Positions 36,534 to 43,865 of a stretch of 64,000 bases of DNA are shown here, piece after piece. The stretch's first letter is position 1, and the number at the start of each line of letters is the position of its first letter. Origin of the DNA: Vibrio astriarenae (lineage in GTDB: Bacteria; Pseudomonadota; Gammaproteobacteria; Enterobacterales; Vibrionaceae); the NCBI RefSeq assembly GCF_010587385.1, contig NZ_CP047476.1, positions 62,001 through 126,000 on the forward strand, in the 5' to 3' direction. The position numbers and the translations under genes were made by a program. The notes under the pieces were generated by a model, which saw only the letters and a list, made by a program, of their open reading frames with translations, was not told where the DNA came from and did not search any database.

Positions 36534-36686
36534 ATGTTTTCAATTGAAGATCGTGTCGTTGCTACTAAAGGCATCGAGTTAGGCGAAATGGTAGTGACTG
36601 GTTTAAGTGCAGGCGGTTTCTATGTTCACGTTACTGTGGACGGCATGACGCTGACTTACCCAGCTCAAGACCTGAAAAAAGCATAA
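36534..36686 (+). CDS. Small 50-residue protein of unknown function
   Basis: An ATG at 36534 with AGGG about 8 bases upstream opens a 50-residue frame (MFSIEDRVVATKGIELGEMV at the start, ending DLKKA) followed at 31 bases by a perfect terminator. The composition is balanced and soluble, with codon use like the neighbours and no membrane segment. The regular alternation of hydrophobic and polar residues suggests a small beta-rich domain, perhaps SH3-like. I do not recognise it. The terminator and ribosome site make a real gene likely. Confidence 0.65.
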   Translation: MFSIEDRVVATKGIELGEMVVTGLSAGGFYVHVTVDGMTLTYPAQDLKKA

Positions 36687-36717
36687 CAACGTATTCTCAG
36701 TTGGTTGGGAATGGATT

Positions 36718-36741
36718 AAGGCAGCTACGGCTGCCTTTTTC
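36718..36741 (+). terminator. Rho-independent terminator after the 50-residue gene
   Basis: AAGGCAGC and GCTGCCTT with a TACG tetraloop, followed by a T run. Confidence 0.9.
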
Positions 36742-36901
36742 TTTATCTACGCCCCAAATAGTTGACGCTCGTCACGTTTTGTAGTCCAACCACTCGTTAT
36801 CAGCCATTGCTCGTAGCAATTTTGTGCTACTTATTGCTTAATACAGGTGTGGATGAAATTCGCACACTTAGAGTGCGGTTTGCACGCTGACAGGGAGAGT
36901 C

Positions 36902-36985
36902 GTGAGCAATATTGCCCCCAAAACTCATGTTCTAACTGTTTGTTTATTTGGCATTTTACTTGCAGCTGTCAAAGGAAAGGATTGA
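36902..36985 (+). CDS. Possible 27-residue membrane peptide upstream of CBM48 gene
   Basis: A GTG at 36902 lies 2-4 bases after GGGAGAG, and the frame codes for 27 residues with one hydrophobic stretch (VLTVCLFGILLAAV) flanked by Lys residues, ending KGKD. Its stop is 12 bases before the CBM48 start, so it may be coupled to it. It is short, so chance is possible; the good ribosome site and the membrane-helix layout are the only support. Confidence 0.35.
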   Translation: MSNIAPKTHVLTVCLFGILLAAVKGKD

Positions 36986-36997
36986 CTAGGAGTTGAT

Positions 36998-37309
36998 ATG
37001 ATCACAAAACGTTTTTTCAAAACAAAAGATGAAGTCGAGGTTACGTTTCAGTGGCCAAAGGGCGAGTCAGATATTACGAGTGTCGCCATTAGCGGTGATT
37101 TTAATGACTGGCAAGCGACACCGTTAAAGCTAAATCGCCAGAAAGTCTTCACGACTAAAATGCGTCTTCCAAAAGATCAGGCGTTTCAGTTCCGTTACTT
37201 GCTCGATGAGTCAGTATGGGAAAATGACCATGCAGCTGACGAGTACGTGCCAAATGGCTTAGGCAGTGATAACAGTGTTGTAAAGACTTTTGCTCCAGTA
37301 GAGGCTTAA
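36998..37309 (+). CDS. Free-standing CBM48 / glycogen-binding-domain protein
   Basis: A 103-residue protein made only of an isoamylase-N/AMPK-type glycogen-binding domain: VAISGDFNDWQATPLKLNR near residues 30-48 and FQFRYLLDESVWENDHAADEYVPN later are the expected sugar-binding Trp-containing and distal segments. It has no catalytic domain. Such proteins may bind glycogen or target a partner to it. AGGAG lies 7 bases before the ATG and a terminator directly follows, so it is transcribed alone or with the small peptide gene before it. Confidence 0.85.
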   Translation: MITKRFFKTKDEVEVTFQWPKGESDITSVAISGDFNDWQATPLKLNRQKVFTTKMRLPKDQAFQFRYLLDESVWENDHAADEYVPNGLGSDNSVVKTFAPVEA

Positions 37310-37327
37310 GTGACACGCTAAACATGA

Positions 37328-37353
37328 AATGGGCGCAAATAGCGCCCATTTTT
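37328..37353. terminator. Terminator after CBM48 gene
   Basis: AATGGGCGC (37328-37336) and GCGCCCATT (37342-37350) form a 9-bp stem with a 5-base loop and TTT tail; it lies between convergent genes. Confidence 0.85.
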
Positions 37354-37376
37354 ATCGGTTCAAATTGTCAAACTGG

Positions 37377-37709
37377 CTATTTGTCTACATCGCCAATAGT
37401 ACCTTCATGTGAGAGGTCACCGGAAAGCTCAGCCTGAATCTCTTCTAGCGTTTCTTCTTCAACCGCCACAATCTCGCCAGTGATGGCATTCACTTCAATC
37501 TCATAAGCTTTTTCGTTTTTTTTAACGAACACATCCCATTGGGTGTCGGGTTCATCGTGGCGAATACCCAATACTTCAACGTTGACTGCAGCGAGCGCTG
37601 CTTCTATTGCTTGCTCTTTGGGGATAATGTCAGAGTGACTCGCCGCGTAGCCAACGAAACTTGCTGAGCTAATGATGATAAGGGCTGTGCCCAATACAGT
37701 TCTTTTCAT
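37377..37709 (-). CDS. Secreted PepSY-domain protein
   Basis: A 110-residue periplasmic protein with a signal peptide (about 1-23, ending GYAAS) and one PepSY domain (about 30-90; IIPKEQAIEAALAAV and YEIEVNAITGEIVAVEEE). PepSY domains are often peptidase inhibitors or sensors. The ATG at 37709 has GGAGAG 5 bases upstream; a start four codons earlier lacks a site. The C-terminus is acidic. It is a single gene convergent with the CBM48 gene; no partner two-component genes are nearby. Confidence 0.85.
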   Translation of the reverse strand: MKRTVLGTALIIISSASFVGYAASHSDIIPKEQAIEAALAAVNVEVLGIRHDEPDTQWDVFVKKNEKAYEIEVNAITGEIVAVEEETLEEIQAELSGDLSHEGTIGDVDK

Positions 37710-37909
37710 TTTACTCTCCACTTTTTACACAAAAAATGTCGACACTTTGCAAGTTTCAAGACACTGTTACTCAGCACCGCTTGTATTGCTTATGCCAAAC
37801 TCAGGTTAGTAATTTTTGATTCGCGGCCAATAATCGATTGACCATCGCACGGTATTTTACAAATACAGATGTAAAAAAAATGTTAAGTAAAGTTTTAGCT
37901 CAGCACTCT

Positions 37910-39106
37910 TTAGATTTTCACCTCTATAGGGCTTTGGTAGATTTGATTAACACTATTTGCCTTGAGTGCTCCTCTTAGTGAAACAGAAGCCGAGACAAAC
38001 ATGATCAAGACAACAGGCCAAAGCGAGTGTGCGCTCAATACTGCTGCTAATGCACTGATACTTGCGGCGGTGAAGAATTGAGTTGCACCAAGAGCGGCTG
38101 AAGCCACCCCGGCCCCTTTTCTAAAGTGCTTGAGGAAACTTGCATTAGAGTTCGCCATAATCCCTCCGTTCGCCGATATCGTGATGATGAATCCAACCAA
38201 AGCGAACCAGAGGTTGTCAGGAGCGACAAGTTGCGAAAGGAGTAAAACTACCGTCCCTACTACTTGCATGGAAATAAATCGAACTAATAACACTTCAGGA
38301 GCATGGGTATTGAGTAAGAAGGAATTGAGTCGGTTAATTAACGCAACGCCTAGTACATTCACCAAAAAAAGCGCAGAAAACTCTTCTGGAGAGACACCGA
38401 AGTGGATCATATATATAAATGCGCCGTTAGCGATAAAAGTCATGAGTACAGAAAAACTAAAGCTTTGCGAAATCAAGTAACCTTGACCCTGTTTAGTACG
38501 AAACACCTGTCGATAACTTACGGCATGTTTAAGCTGTGCAGACGACTTTGGTTTGGGTAGGACTTTTGTTGCAGCTAAAGCGACAAGCAAGGCAAATACA
38601 GCGGAGACAATGAAGATCCAATGCCAGCTGGACAGCTTCATAATTGTTGTACCGACCGTTGGCGCGATAGAAGGGGCAATCATGCTGATCAATGCAATTA
38701 ACGCGAAGAGTTTCGCTGACTCTTTTCCTTCGGTGTTATCTCTGATTGTTGCAGGCACGCCTACCACGGCTATACCACCCCCCAGGGATTGGAGAATACG
38801 CCATAGCCAAAAGCTTTCAATACTGCTGGAGTTAGCAAGCATCAAACTGCATCCAGCAAATATTACAAGCCCCATAACCATGATCTTCATTCTTCCAAAT
38901 CGGTCTGATAAAGGGCCACCAATCAGTTGGCCAATCGCAAGGCCAAAAACATAAATACTGACGGTAATTGAAACCATACCAGTACCGACATTTAACTCAT
39001 CGGCAATGGTTGGAATGGCAGGTAGGTAGCTATCAATCGCAAAAGGTGTCATTGCGAAGACGGCGGCCAGCAGAGCGACGAGTGTTTTGCTAACAGTATT
39101 ATTCAT
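37910..39106 (-). CDS. Drug efflux MFS transporter, Bcr/CflA type
   Basis: A 398-residue 12-segment major facilitator. The motif IDSYLPAIPTIADEL near the start, YVFGLAIGQLIGGPLSDRFGRM (motif A) and PATIRDNTEG fit the Bcr/CflA drug-proton antiporters. The ATG at 39106 has GAGG upstream; a longer frame to 39211 would run across the regulator operators. It is divergent from a MarR regulator with two palindromic sites in the 93-base gap, a standard repressor-pump pair. Confidence 0.9.
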   Translation of the reverse strand: MNNTVSKTLVALLAAVFAMTPFAIDSYLPAIPTIADELNVGTGMVSITVSIYVFGLAIGQLIGGPLSDRFGRMKIMVMGLVIFAGCSLMLANSSSIESFWLWRILQSLGGGIAVVGVPATIRDNTEGKESAKLFALIALISMIAPSIAPTVGTTIMKLSSWHWIFIVSAVFALLVALAATKVLPKPKSSAQLKHAVSYRQVFRTKQGQGYLISQSFSFSVLMTFIANGAFIYMIHFGVSPEEFSALFLVNVLGVALINRLNSFLLNTHAPEVLLVRFISMQVVGTVVLLLSQLVAPDNLWFALVGFIITISANGGIMANSNASFLKHFRKGAGVASAALGATQFFTAASISALAAVLSAHSLWPVVLIMFVSASVSLRGALKANSVNQIYQSPIEVKI

Positions 39107-39118
39107 TATGACCTCATT

Positions 39119-39165
39119 TATCTTTCCGGAAAGATAATAAGTGGATTTAATCTTTCTAGCAAGAT
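39119..39165. promoter_or_regulatory. Two MarR operators between efflux pump and regulator
   Basis: TATCTTTCCGGAAAGATA (39119-39136) is a perfect 18-base palindrome; ATCTTTCTAGCAAGAT (39150-39165) is the same with one mismatch per arm pair. Centres are 30 bp apart, about three helical turns. One repressor is expected to control both promoters. Confidence 0.85.
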
Positions 39166-39199
39166 ATATTTGGAGCACAAAGTAGGCGTGAGATTCAAG

Positions 39200-39691
39200 A
39201 TGGAACAGCAAGAGAGTTTAAACAATATACTAAAGCTTGGTGCTAAGCATTGGCCTGAGGCATTCGGAGAATTTCGTTCAACGATTTTGACGATTCATCG
39301 TATTCATAGCCACCTAGACAGTGATTTGGAAAAATTATTGGCTGGCTTTGAGTTGCAAAAAGCAGACTTTGGCGTTTTAACCACCTTACGTCGCAGTGCT
39401 TCTCCGTATTGTCTCTCCCCAACAGAGCTTTACCGCTCAATGCTTTTTAGCTCCGGCGGTCTAACAAAGGTGTTATCTCGTGTTCAAAAAGCCGGCCTAA
39501 TAGAACGTATAGAGAATCCGGAAGATGGTCGTAGCAAGTTAGTTCAATTGACTCACCAAGGTAAAACCGTGGTTGAAAGCATCATTAGCCAGCTGCATGC
39601 GCAGGAAAAAAGAAAGTTGGATGTGCTGAATGAAGATGAAAAAAACCAACTGGACATGTTACTCAATAAAGTGTTGGGTAACTGGGAGTAG
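39200..39691 (+). CDS. MarR-family repressor of the efflux pump
   Basis: A 163-residue MarR protein with a winged helix at about 60-135 (LSPTELYRSMLFSSGGLTKVLSRVQKAGL, wing with ENPEDGRSKLVQLT). The ATG at 39200 is preferred; a TTG at 39170 adds 10 residues. It is divergent from the Bcr/CflA-type transporter, with two palindromic operators between, so it probably represses the pump and itself. It is convergent with the kinase-like gene, with only 16 bases between the stops. Confidence 0.9.
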   Translation: MEQQESLNNILKLGAKHWPEAFGEFRSTILTIHRIHSHLDSDLEKLLAGFELQKADFGVLTTLRRSASPYCLSPTELYRSMLFSSGGLTKVLSRVQKAGLIERIENPEDGRSKLVQLTHQGKTVVESIISQLHAQEKRKLDVLNEDEKNQLDMLLNKVLGNWE

Positions 39692-39707
39692 TCGCGCGAT
39701 TGCTTGA

Positions 39708-40823
39708 TTAACGGCGAATATAAGGACCGGAAGGTTTTACTTTGACCTGAAAATCCAATGCCTGCTGATACTTCTCTTTGTACAACGTAAGCAGTTTTGA
39801 TTGTGATAGCCCTGCATTCGCGTAAAACAACTGACCCGTCTTCTCAAGTATTTCAAAGTTACTTTCTAACTCTTGATACACAAAGCGAATGCGTTTGAGC
39901 GTGGTGGGTGTGCATGATTGGCCATGGAGATCATCTTCAATGTCTAATACGTGCGAGCGAAATGCGTCGAGAGTAAACTGCAACTGAAGCGCCTGATTGC
40001 ACGCCAATGCCGATTTCCACTTTGTAATGATTGAAGAAAAGTGTTCTATAATCTCAGGCTTTGCTGAATGAGTCGTGAGCCATTCTAGTTTCGTTTGGTA
40101 GCTCTCAACGCCTTGCTCTTTAAGCATTTTGTAGAGCGCTAACTGCTCTTCAGTGTCGAGTTTGTTCTCTAACAACCACCCAAAAAAGAATCGGGTTTCA
40201 AATCGTTCCACAAAATGGAAAATCGGGTCGGAAAGTCCATTGCTATTGAACTCAGTTAATGGGTTGAATGGGTACATATAACCAAAATCGAACAGCCACA
40301 CTTTGTCATTGCTATCGACCAGCAGGTTTCCTCCACACAAGTCCCACTCCATGATGCCTTGTCTCTCAATGGCTTCTAAGGTGGTGAACAGCTGACGTAT
40401 AAGTTGAGCATCTAGTCTTTGAATGTGTGTACCATCAATCCAAGGCGACAAAATAATGCCCAGACGATAATCGGCGTAAATGGTAGAGATAATATTTTCA
40501 AAAAATGGGGCAGTGTTAGGATCACTTTTCAGGCTTTCAAAGCGTTGGCGACAAAGCACCTCATTCAAGAAGGAGTATTTGCCATCGAGGTTTTTTACCT
40601 TGGCTTGCTCTCTGCGCTTTTTTAACGTGTAGTCTTTCCCATCAATAACTAGGTGAAAGATTTCAGCCGTTAAACCAGAATCAATCGTTTTAACCACATA
40701 GTGGGAGTCTCTATCAATATTTGAGAGTTCGCTGGGTGGGAGTGGGCATTGATTTGCATCACCGACAATGAGAGGTCGTTGGCTTTTGTCGAAGTCGTGT
40801 TGCTGCTGTTGTCTCTCGTTCAC
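39708..40823 (-). CDS. Kinase-fold protein of unknown substrate
   Basis: A 371-residue soluble protein whose middle third is a protein-kinase-like fold: candidate ATP-Lys68/69 in YTLKKR, Glu88, catalytic loop EWDLCGGNLLVD (Asp161, Asn166) and the metal motif FDFG (Asp179). The glycine loop is weak (IDSGLTAEIFHLV). The C-terminal 180 residues are helical with no known domain. This arrangement resembles small bacterial Ser/Thr or sugar-antibiotic kinases, such as the YrbL type; I cannot tell protein from small-molecule kinase. No neighbour on the same strand is close, so context gives no substrate. Confidence 0.7.
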   Translation of the reverse strand: MNERQQQQHDFDKSQRPLIVGDANQCPLPPSELSNIDRDSHYVVKTIDSGLTAEIFHLVIDGKDYTLKKRREQAKVKNLDGKYSFLNEVLCRQRFESLKSDPNTAPFFENIISTIYADYRLGIILSPWIDGTHIQRLDAQLIRQLFTTLEAIERQGIMEWDLCGGNLLVDSNDKVWLFDFGYMYPFNPLTEFNSNGLSDPIFHFVERFETRFFFGWLLENKLDTEEQLALYKMLKEQGVESYQTKLEWLTTHSAKPEIIEHFSSIITKWKSALACNQALQLQFTLDAFRSHVLDIEDDLHGQSCTPTTLKRIRFVYQELESNFEILEKTGQLFYANAGLSQSKLLTLYKEKYQQALDFQVKVKPSGPYIRR

Positions 40824-40929
40824 TGTGCGCTCTCAGTTAATCCCTTTACTTTATTAAAAAGCACTGTGCTACAGAGCGCATCCACCGGATTGATAAAATT
40901 CGCGGGAGGAGGATCAAGGATGAGAGGGT

Positions 40930-40958
40930 GTTCGAGCTGACAGCCAATCAGCTCGAAC
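40930..40958. terminator. Strong stem-loop between lyase gene and kinase-like gene
   Basis: GTTCGAGCTGA and TCAGCTCGAAC form a perfect 11-bp stem with a 7-base loop, about 100 bases after the leftward lyase gene ends. No T run on the minus strand. Confidence 0.5.
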
Positions 40959-41057
40959 GCTCGCAATTACCAATTTACAGAAGGTTAAGATTTAGCAAAA
41001 GCGAGTTTGAGGAAGGGTGTTTAAGACCTACCTCTGAGGCTAATACAGTTTCGGACG

Positions 41058-43265
41058 TTAAACAGTGATAGCCTCATTTATCTCAATATCGTGAGATGTG
41101 AGATTCATGGTCAACTCCTCGTTTTTGTATTGAACGATAAGCTGCTTGGTTTCTTGGTTAAAAGTTACCTCATTGGAATTAAAGCATTGCATTGTTACAT
41201 TGTGTTTGCTGCTTGGCTCTATTTCCCACTCGATGTGTTGGACGTCTTTTTGTGCATCAGACTCCACATTGCCAGCAAAACCATCAGCATCATTGACCTC
41301 TTCCACAAATGTCGGTGATTTGATGCCATCTGCAGTCACTTTAAGCGTGTAAATTTTATTGTCTGCGGAGAGAGTGACTAAGTCGTTTTCCACACACGCC
41401 AGCAATGGGCTGTGTAATCGCCACTGGAGAGTGTCAGGTGCTTGTAGCTCGATTTTGTCATGAACAATGAGGCCTTTATCTGCAACTTGAATAAGCGTGC
41501 GGATAAATTGGATACAACTGTTATATGGCTGTGATAGGTCTAGAGTGACGCATTGGAAATGCTCGGATTGTTGTTTGTCTACAACCGTAGCAGTTGCGGT
41601 TTCACAATCGAGTATTTGTCCATTCCCACCGATGAGCGGCAAGTTATGTGCTTTAGTTTGTCGAGTCCAAAGACTATGATGTTTACTACCAAAACGGTAG
41701 CCGTAGCTCCCACTCGGTGTCAGTACATTCACACCTTGATCGACCAGCGCAAAGTTTCCTTGATCGCCATGACGATGGGAGCTGTTACCAAACTGGCTGG
41801 CACGGTAATACAGTGATAGCCCTTTATGGGATACTTTGCCTAACCCAGCATAGTCATAATAGATCGTTTTAGGCGCCTCTAATACTTTAGGCGTTAGAGC
41901 TACATTATCTTTTTGATAGGCAAGCTGAGGCACAGTGGGGACGATATCTAATAAGTGTAATTTGTACGTACTGATCTGAGACTCAAGCGCTTTCGATAGT
42001 GCCAAGGATTCATCATCACCAAACCGCTCAGCGTAGATACGCAGTGGATTTTGGGCGAAGAAGCCGGGCCACTCTTTCCCTTCACGCAGACACCAAAACC
42101 CATCACCGAATGGATGGATACGTTCTTGAGTTGCAACAAAGTCTCGTGCAAAGTTCACGTAGTTCTTATAGAACGGGTGGTTGTAAAAAGAAAAGTCACT
42201 CAAACGTTCTACAGACAAAAAGAAACTATGGTGCCATTTACTGTATGAAGAAGAATAGAACGGCCCTTCCACCCAACTACCATCACGACCACCGTAAAAC
42301 GGAAGAACACCTCGATAGGTCATCAGAGCATAGTTGAGCCAGCGTTCACAGACAGATTGATCGTACTCTTTGTGCAGAACTAAAGCCGCGACACCGAGAT
42401 AGCCAGGTAGGCGTGATGTGTGTGAGTGGCCAGGGAACTGTTTAAACTGATCTTGCTCTAGCCTCTCCTCCATTTGAAAAGCAATCCGAACCAGAAATGG
42501 ACGAACAAAGTTCTTTTCTTCTTCGGTAAGCAGGGGAGCTAGCCAGTGATAAACAAGGTAAAGATTTCGAGAAAGTGATAGACCAACTTCATCACCCCAA
42601 GTTAGCGGGCGTACAAGTGTTGCAGGGCCTTCCGGGCTCCACTCAGCAAGACGCAGGAGAATGTCTCGTGCTTTTACACCACACTCTTCGTCTTGCCATA
42701 CTTTATAGAGAAGTGTGAGTGCCATCAGTTCTCGGTCAATCCAGTTACGTACGTTCGCGATCGCTGTGCGCTTGCCTTCTTCTTGCCCACGTCGATAGTG
42801 GGTTGGGTATAAAATCGAGTTAATATTCAAATCCGTCAAACTGGCTCTGAGCTTGTCTTCAACGCCAGGAGAAGCTTGTCTAACTGCTGAAATGTCCTCA
42901 TCAAAGTACATCATGTACTGCTCTTTGCTTTCAGCCAAGGCAAAAAGTTCAAGCGCTGTTGGGGCGACATATTCGTCAGTCTCTGTTGTAATCGAAAAAC
43001 ACATCCAATCGGAAGTCTTTAGAGAATCCAAACAGGTTACGCGCCAGCGATATTCGTCGGCTTCCAGTAGGAAGTTGAGTTGAAACGGAGATTGCACACT
43101 CGTCCAATGCCAAGACTTATCAGCTCCGATTTGTTCAAGCTCCAAGTTATACAAACCTTTATATTCAGCTTGAGGCCAGTTGAATGAAGGTGGGTTAACC
43201 AGTGCAGGCTCATTGTTTGGAGCAGTAAATAGCTGAAAATCATGAGTTCTATTTAACGATAGCAT
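41058..43265 (-). CDS. PL15-like heparinase II/III-fold polysaccharide lyase (exo-oligouronide lyase)
   Basis: A 735-residue cytoplasmic lyase without signal peptide. The order of domains follows the Agrobacterium exo-oligoalginate lyase Atu3025 (PL15): N-terminal beta-sandwich with NPPSFNWP (24-31), alpha/alpha barrel with HSHTSR (His280/282) and DGSWVEGPFY (Tyr337), then a heparinase II/III-type C-terminal domain with SSHRHGDQGNFAL (His497/499) and TRQTKAHNLPLIGG. The conserved His-Tyr-His set corresponds to the PL15 active site by position. It would split unsaturated-sugar-yielding uronide oligomers, such as alginate or glucuronan fragments, to monomers. It is the last gene of a leftward set with an acetyltransferase and a sodium symporter, 6 bases after the acetyltransferase gene. 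Substrate is inferred only; PL15 also has heparan-active members. Confidence 0.78.
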   Translation of the reverse strand: MLSLNRTHDFQLFTAPNNEPALVNPPSFNWPQAEYKGLYNLELEQIGADKSWHWTSVQSPFQLNFLLEADEYRWRVTCLDSLKTSDWMCFSITTETDEYVAPTALELFALAESKEQYMMYFDEDISAVRQASPGVEDKLRASLTDLNINSILYPTHYRRGQEEGKRTAIANVRNWIDRELMALTLLYKVWQDEECGVKARDILLRLAEWSPEGPATLVRPLTWGDEVGLSLSRNLYLVYHWLAPLLTEEEKNFVRPFLVRIAFQMEERLEQDQFKQFPGHSHTSRLPGYLGVAALVLHKEYDQSVCERWLNYALMTYRGVLPFYGGRDGSWVEGPFYSSSYSKWHHSFFLSVERLSDFSFYNHPFYKNYVNFARDFVATQERIHPFGDGFWCLREGKEWPGFFAQNPLRIYAERFGDDESLALSKALESQISTYKLHLLDIVPTVPQLAYQKDNVALTPKVLEAPKTIYYDYAGLGKVSHKGLSLYYRASQFGNSSHRHGDQGNFALVDQGVNVLTPSGSYGYRFGSKHHSLWTRQTKAHNLPLIGGNGQILDCETATATVVDKQQSEHFQCVTLDLSQPYNSCIQFIRTLIQVADKGLIVHDKIELQAPDTLQWRLHSPLLACVENDLVTLSADNKIYTLKVTADGIKSPTFVEEVNDADGFAGNVESDAQKDVQHIEWEIEPSSKHNVTMQCFNSNEVTFNQETKQLIVQYKNEELTMNLTSHDIEINEAITV

Positions 43266-43271
43266 CAGTTT

Positions 43272-43820
43272 TTACTCCTTGTTGAACCAGTGATATTCGC
43301 CCGTTTCAGGGTCGATTTTTCCGAGTTGCTTCGCTGGCGAACCACCGAAAATAGCGTAAGCAGGTACATCGGTCGTGACCACTGAGTTAGCGCAAACGAG
43401 TGAGCACTGACCAATGGTTGTTCCGGGAGTAATAACAACACCAGTCGTCAGCCAAACTCCATCTTCAATAACTACCTTGCCTTTCTGTAAGTCTGAGCGA
43501 CCGCTAAATGAGCGTGTGCTTGGCTCAAAAAGATGATTTGAAGCCACGATAGAAACATGAGGGCCAATTAAAACATCTTCACCAATAGTGACATCACCAT
43601 TTACGTAGCTGTAGAGGCCAACATAAGAGTTGATTCCGATTTGATTCTCACCAATACGGACAATAGCGCCCGGCGCGATTCGTACATCAGGGTTGGTAAA
43701 ACCAAGAATTTGCGCCCGAGCCTCATCGTCGTGTTTGTTGTTGCTCTGAGCGGTGTAAAGTGTGAATTTGCGAAACTCCTCATCAGTAAGTTCGCCACCG
43801 AATTTTTGTTGTACTGACAT
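43272..43820 (-). CDS. Maltose/NodL-type O-acetyltransferase (left-handed beta-helix)
   Basis: A 182-residue hexapeptide-repeat acetyltransferase. The stretch from about 60 to 165 (IRIGENQIGINSYVGLYSYV, VTIGEDVLIGPHVSIVASNH, VIEDGVWLTTGVVITPGTTIG) forms the beta-helix, with His100-region HxF loop of Maa/LacA enzymes. It transfers acetyl from acetyl-CoA to a sugar hydroxyl. It sits between a symporter and a PL15-like lyase on the same strand, so it may detoxify or modify excess imported uronide or sugar. A ribosome site AAAGGA precedes the start. Confidence 0.86.
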   Translation of the reverse strand: MSVQQKFGGELTDEEFRKFTLYTAQSNNKHDDEARAQILGFTNPDVRIAPGAIVRIGENQIGINSYVGLYSYVNGDVTIGEDVLIGPHVSIVASNHLFEPSTRSFSGRSDLQKGKVVIEDGVWLTTGVVITPGTTIGQCSLVCANSVVTTDVPAYAIFGGSPAKQLGKIDPETGEYHWFNKE

Positions 43821-43865
43821 GTTGATCCTTTATGGCAGAGGGGGGAGCCCTCTGCCTTGTTATTA

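Larger units (their letters stand above)
36687..36997. other. Spacer ahead of the CBM48 gene
   Basis: After the terminator at 36718 this stretch holds GTGCGGTTTGCAC-like dyad sequence near 36872-36884 and a possible 27-codon gene at 36902. No other gene is seen. Confidence 0.4.
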
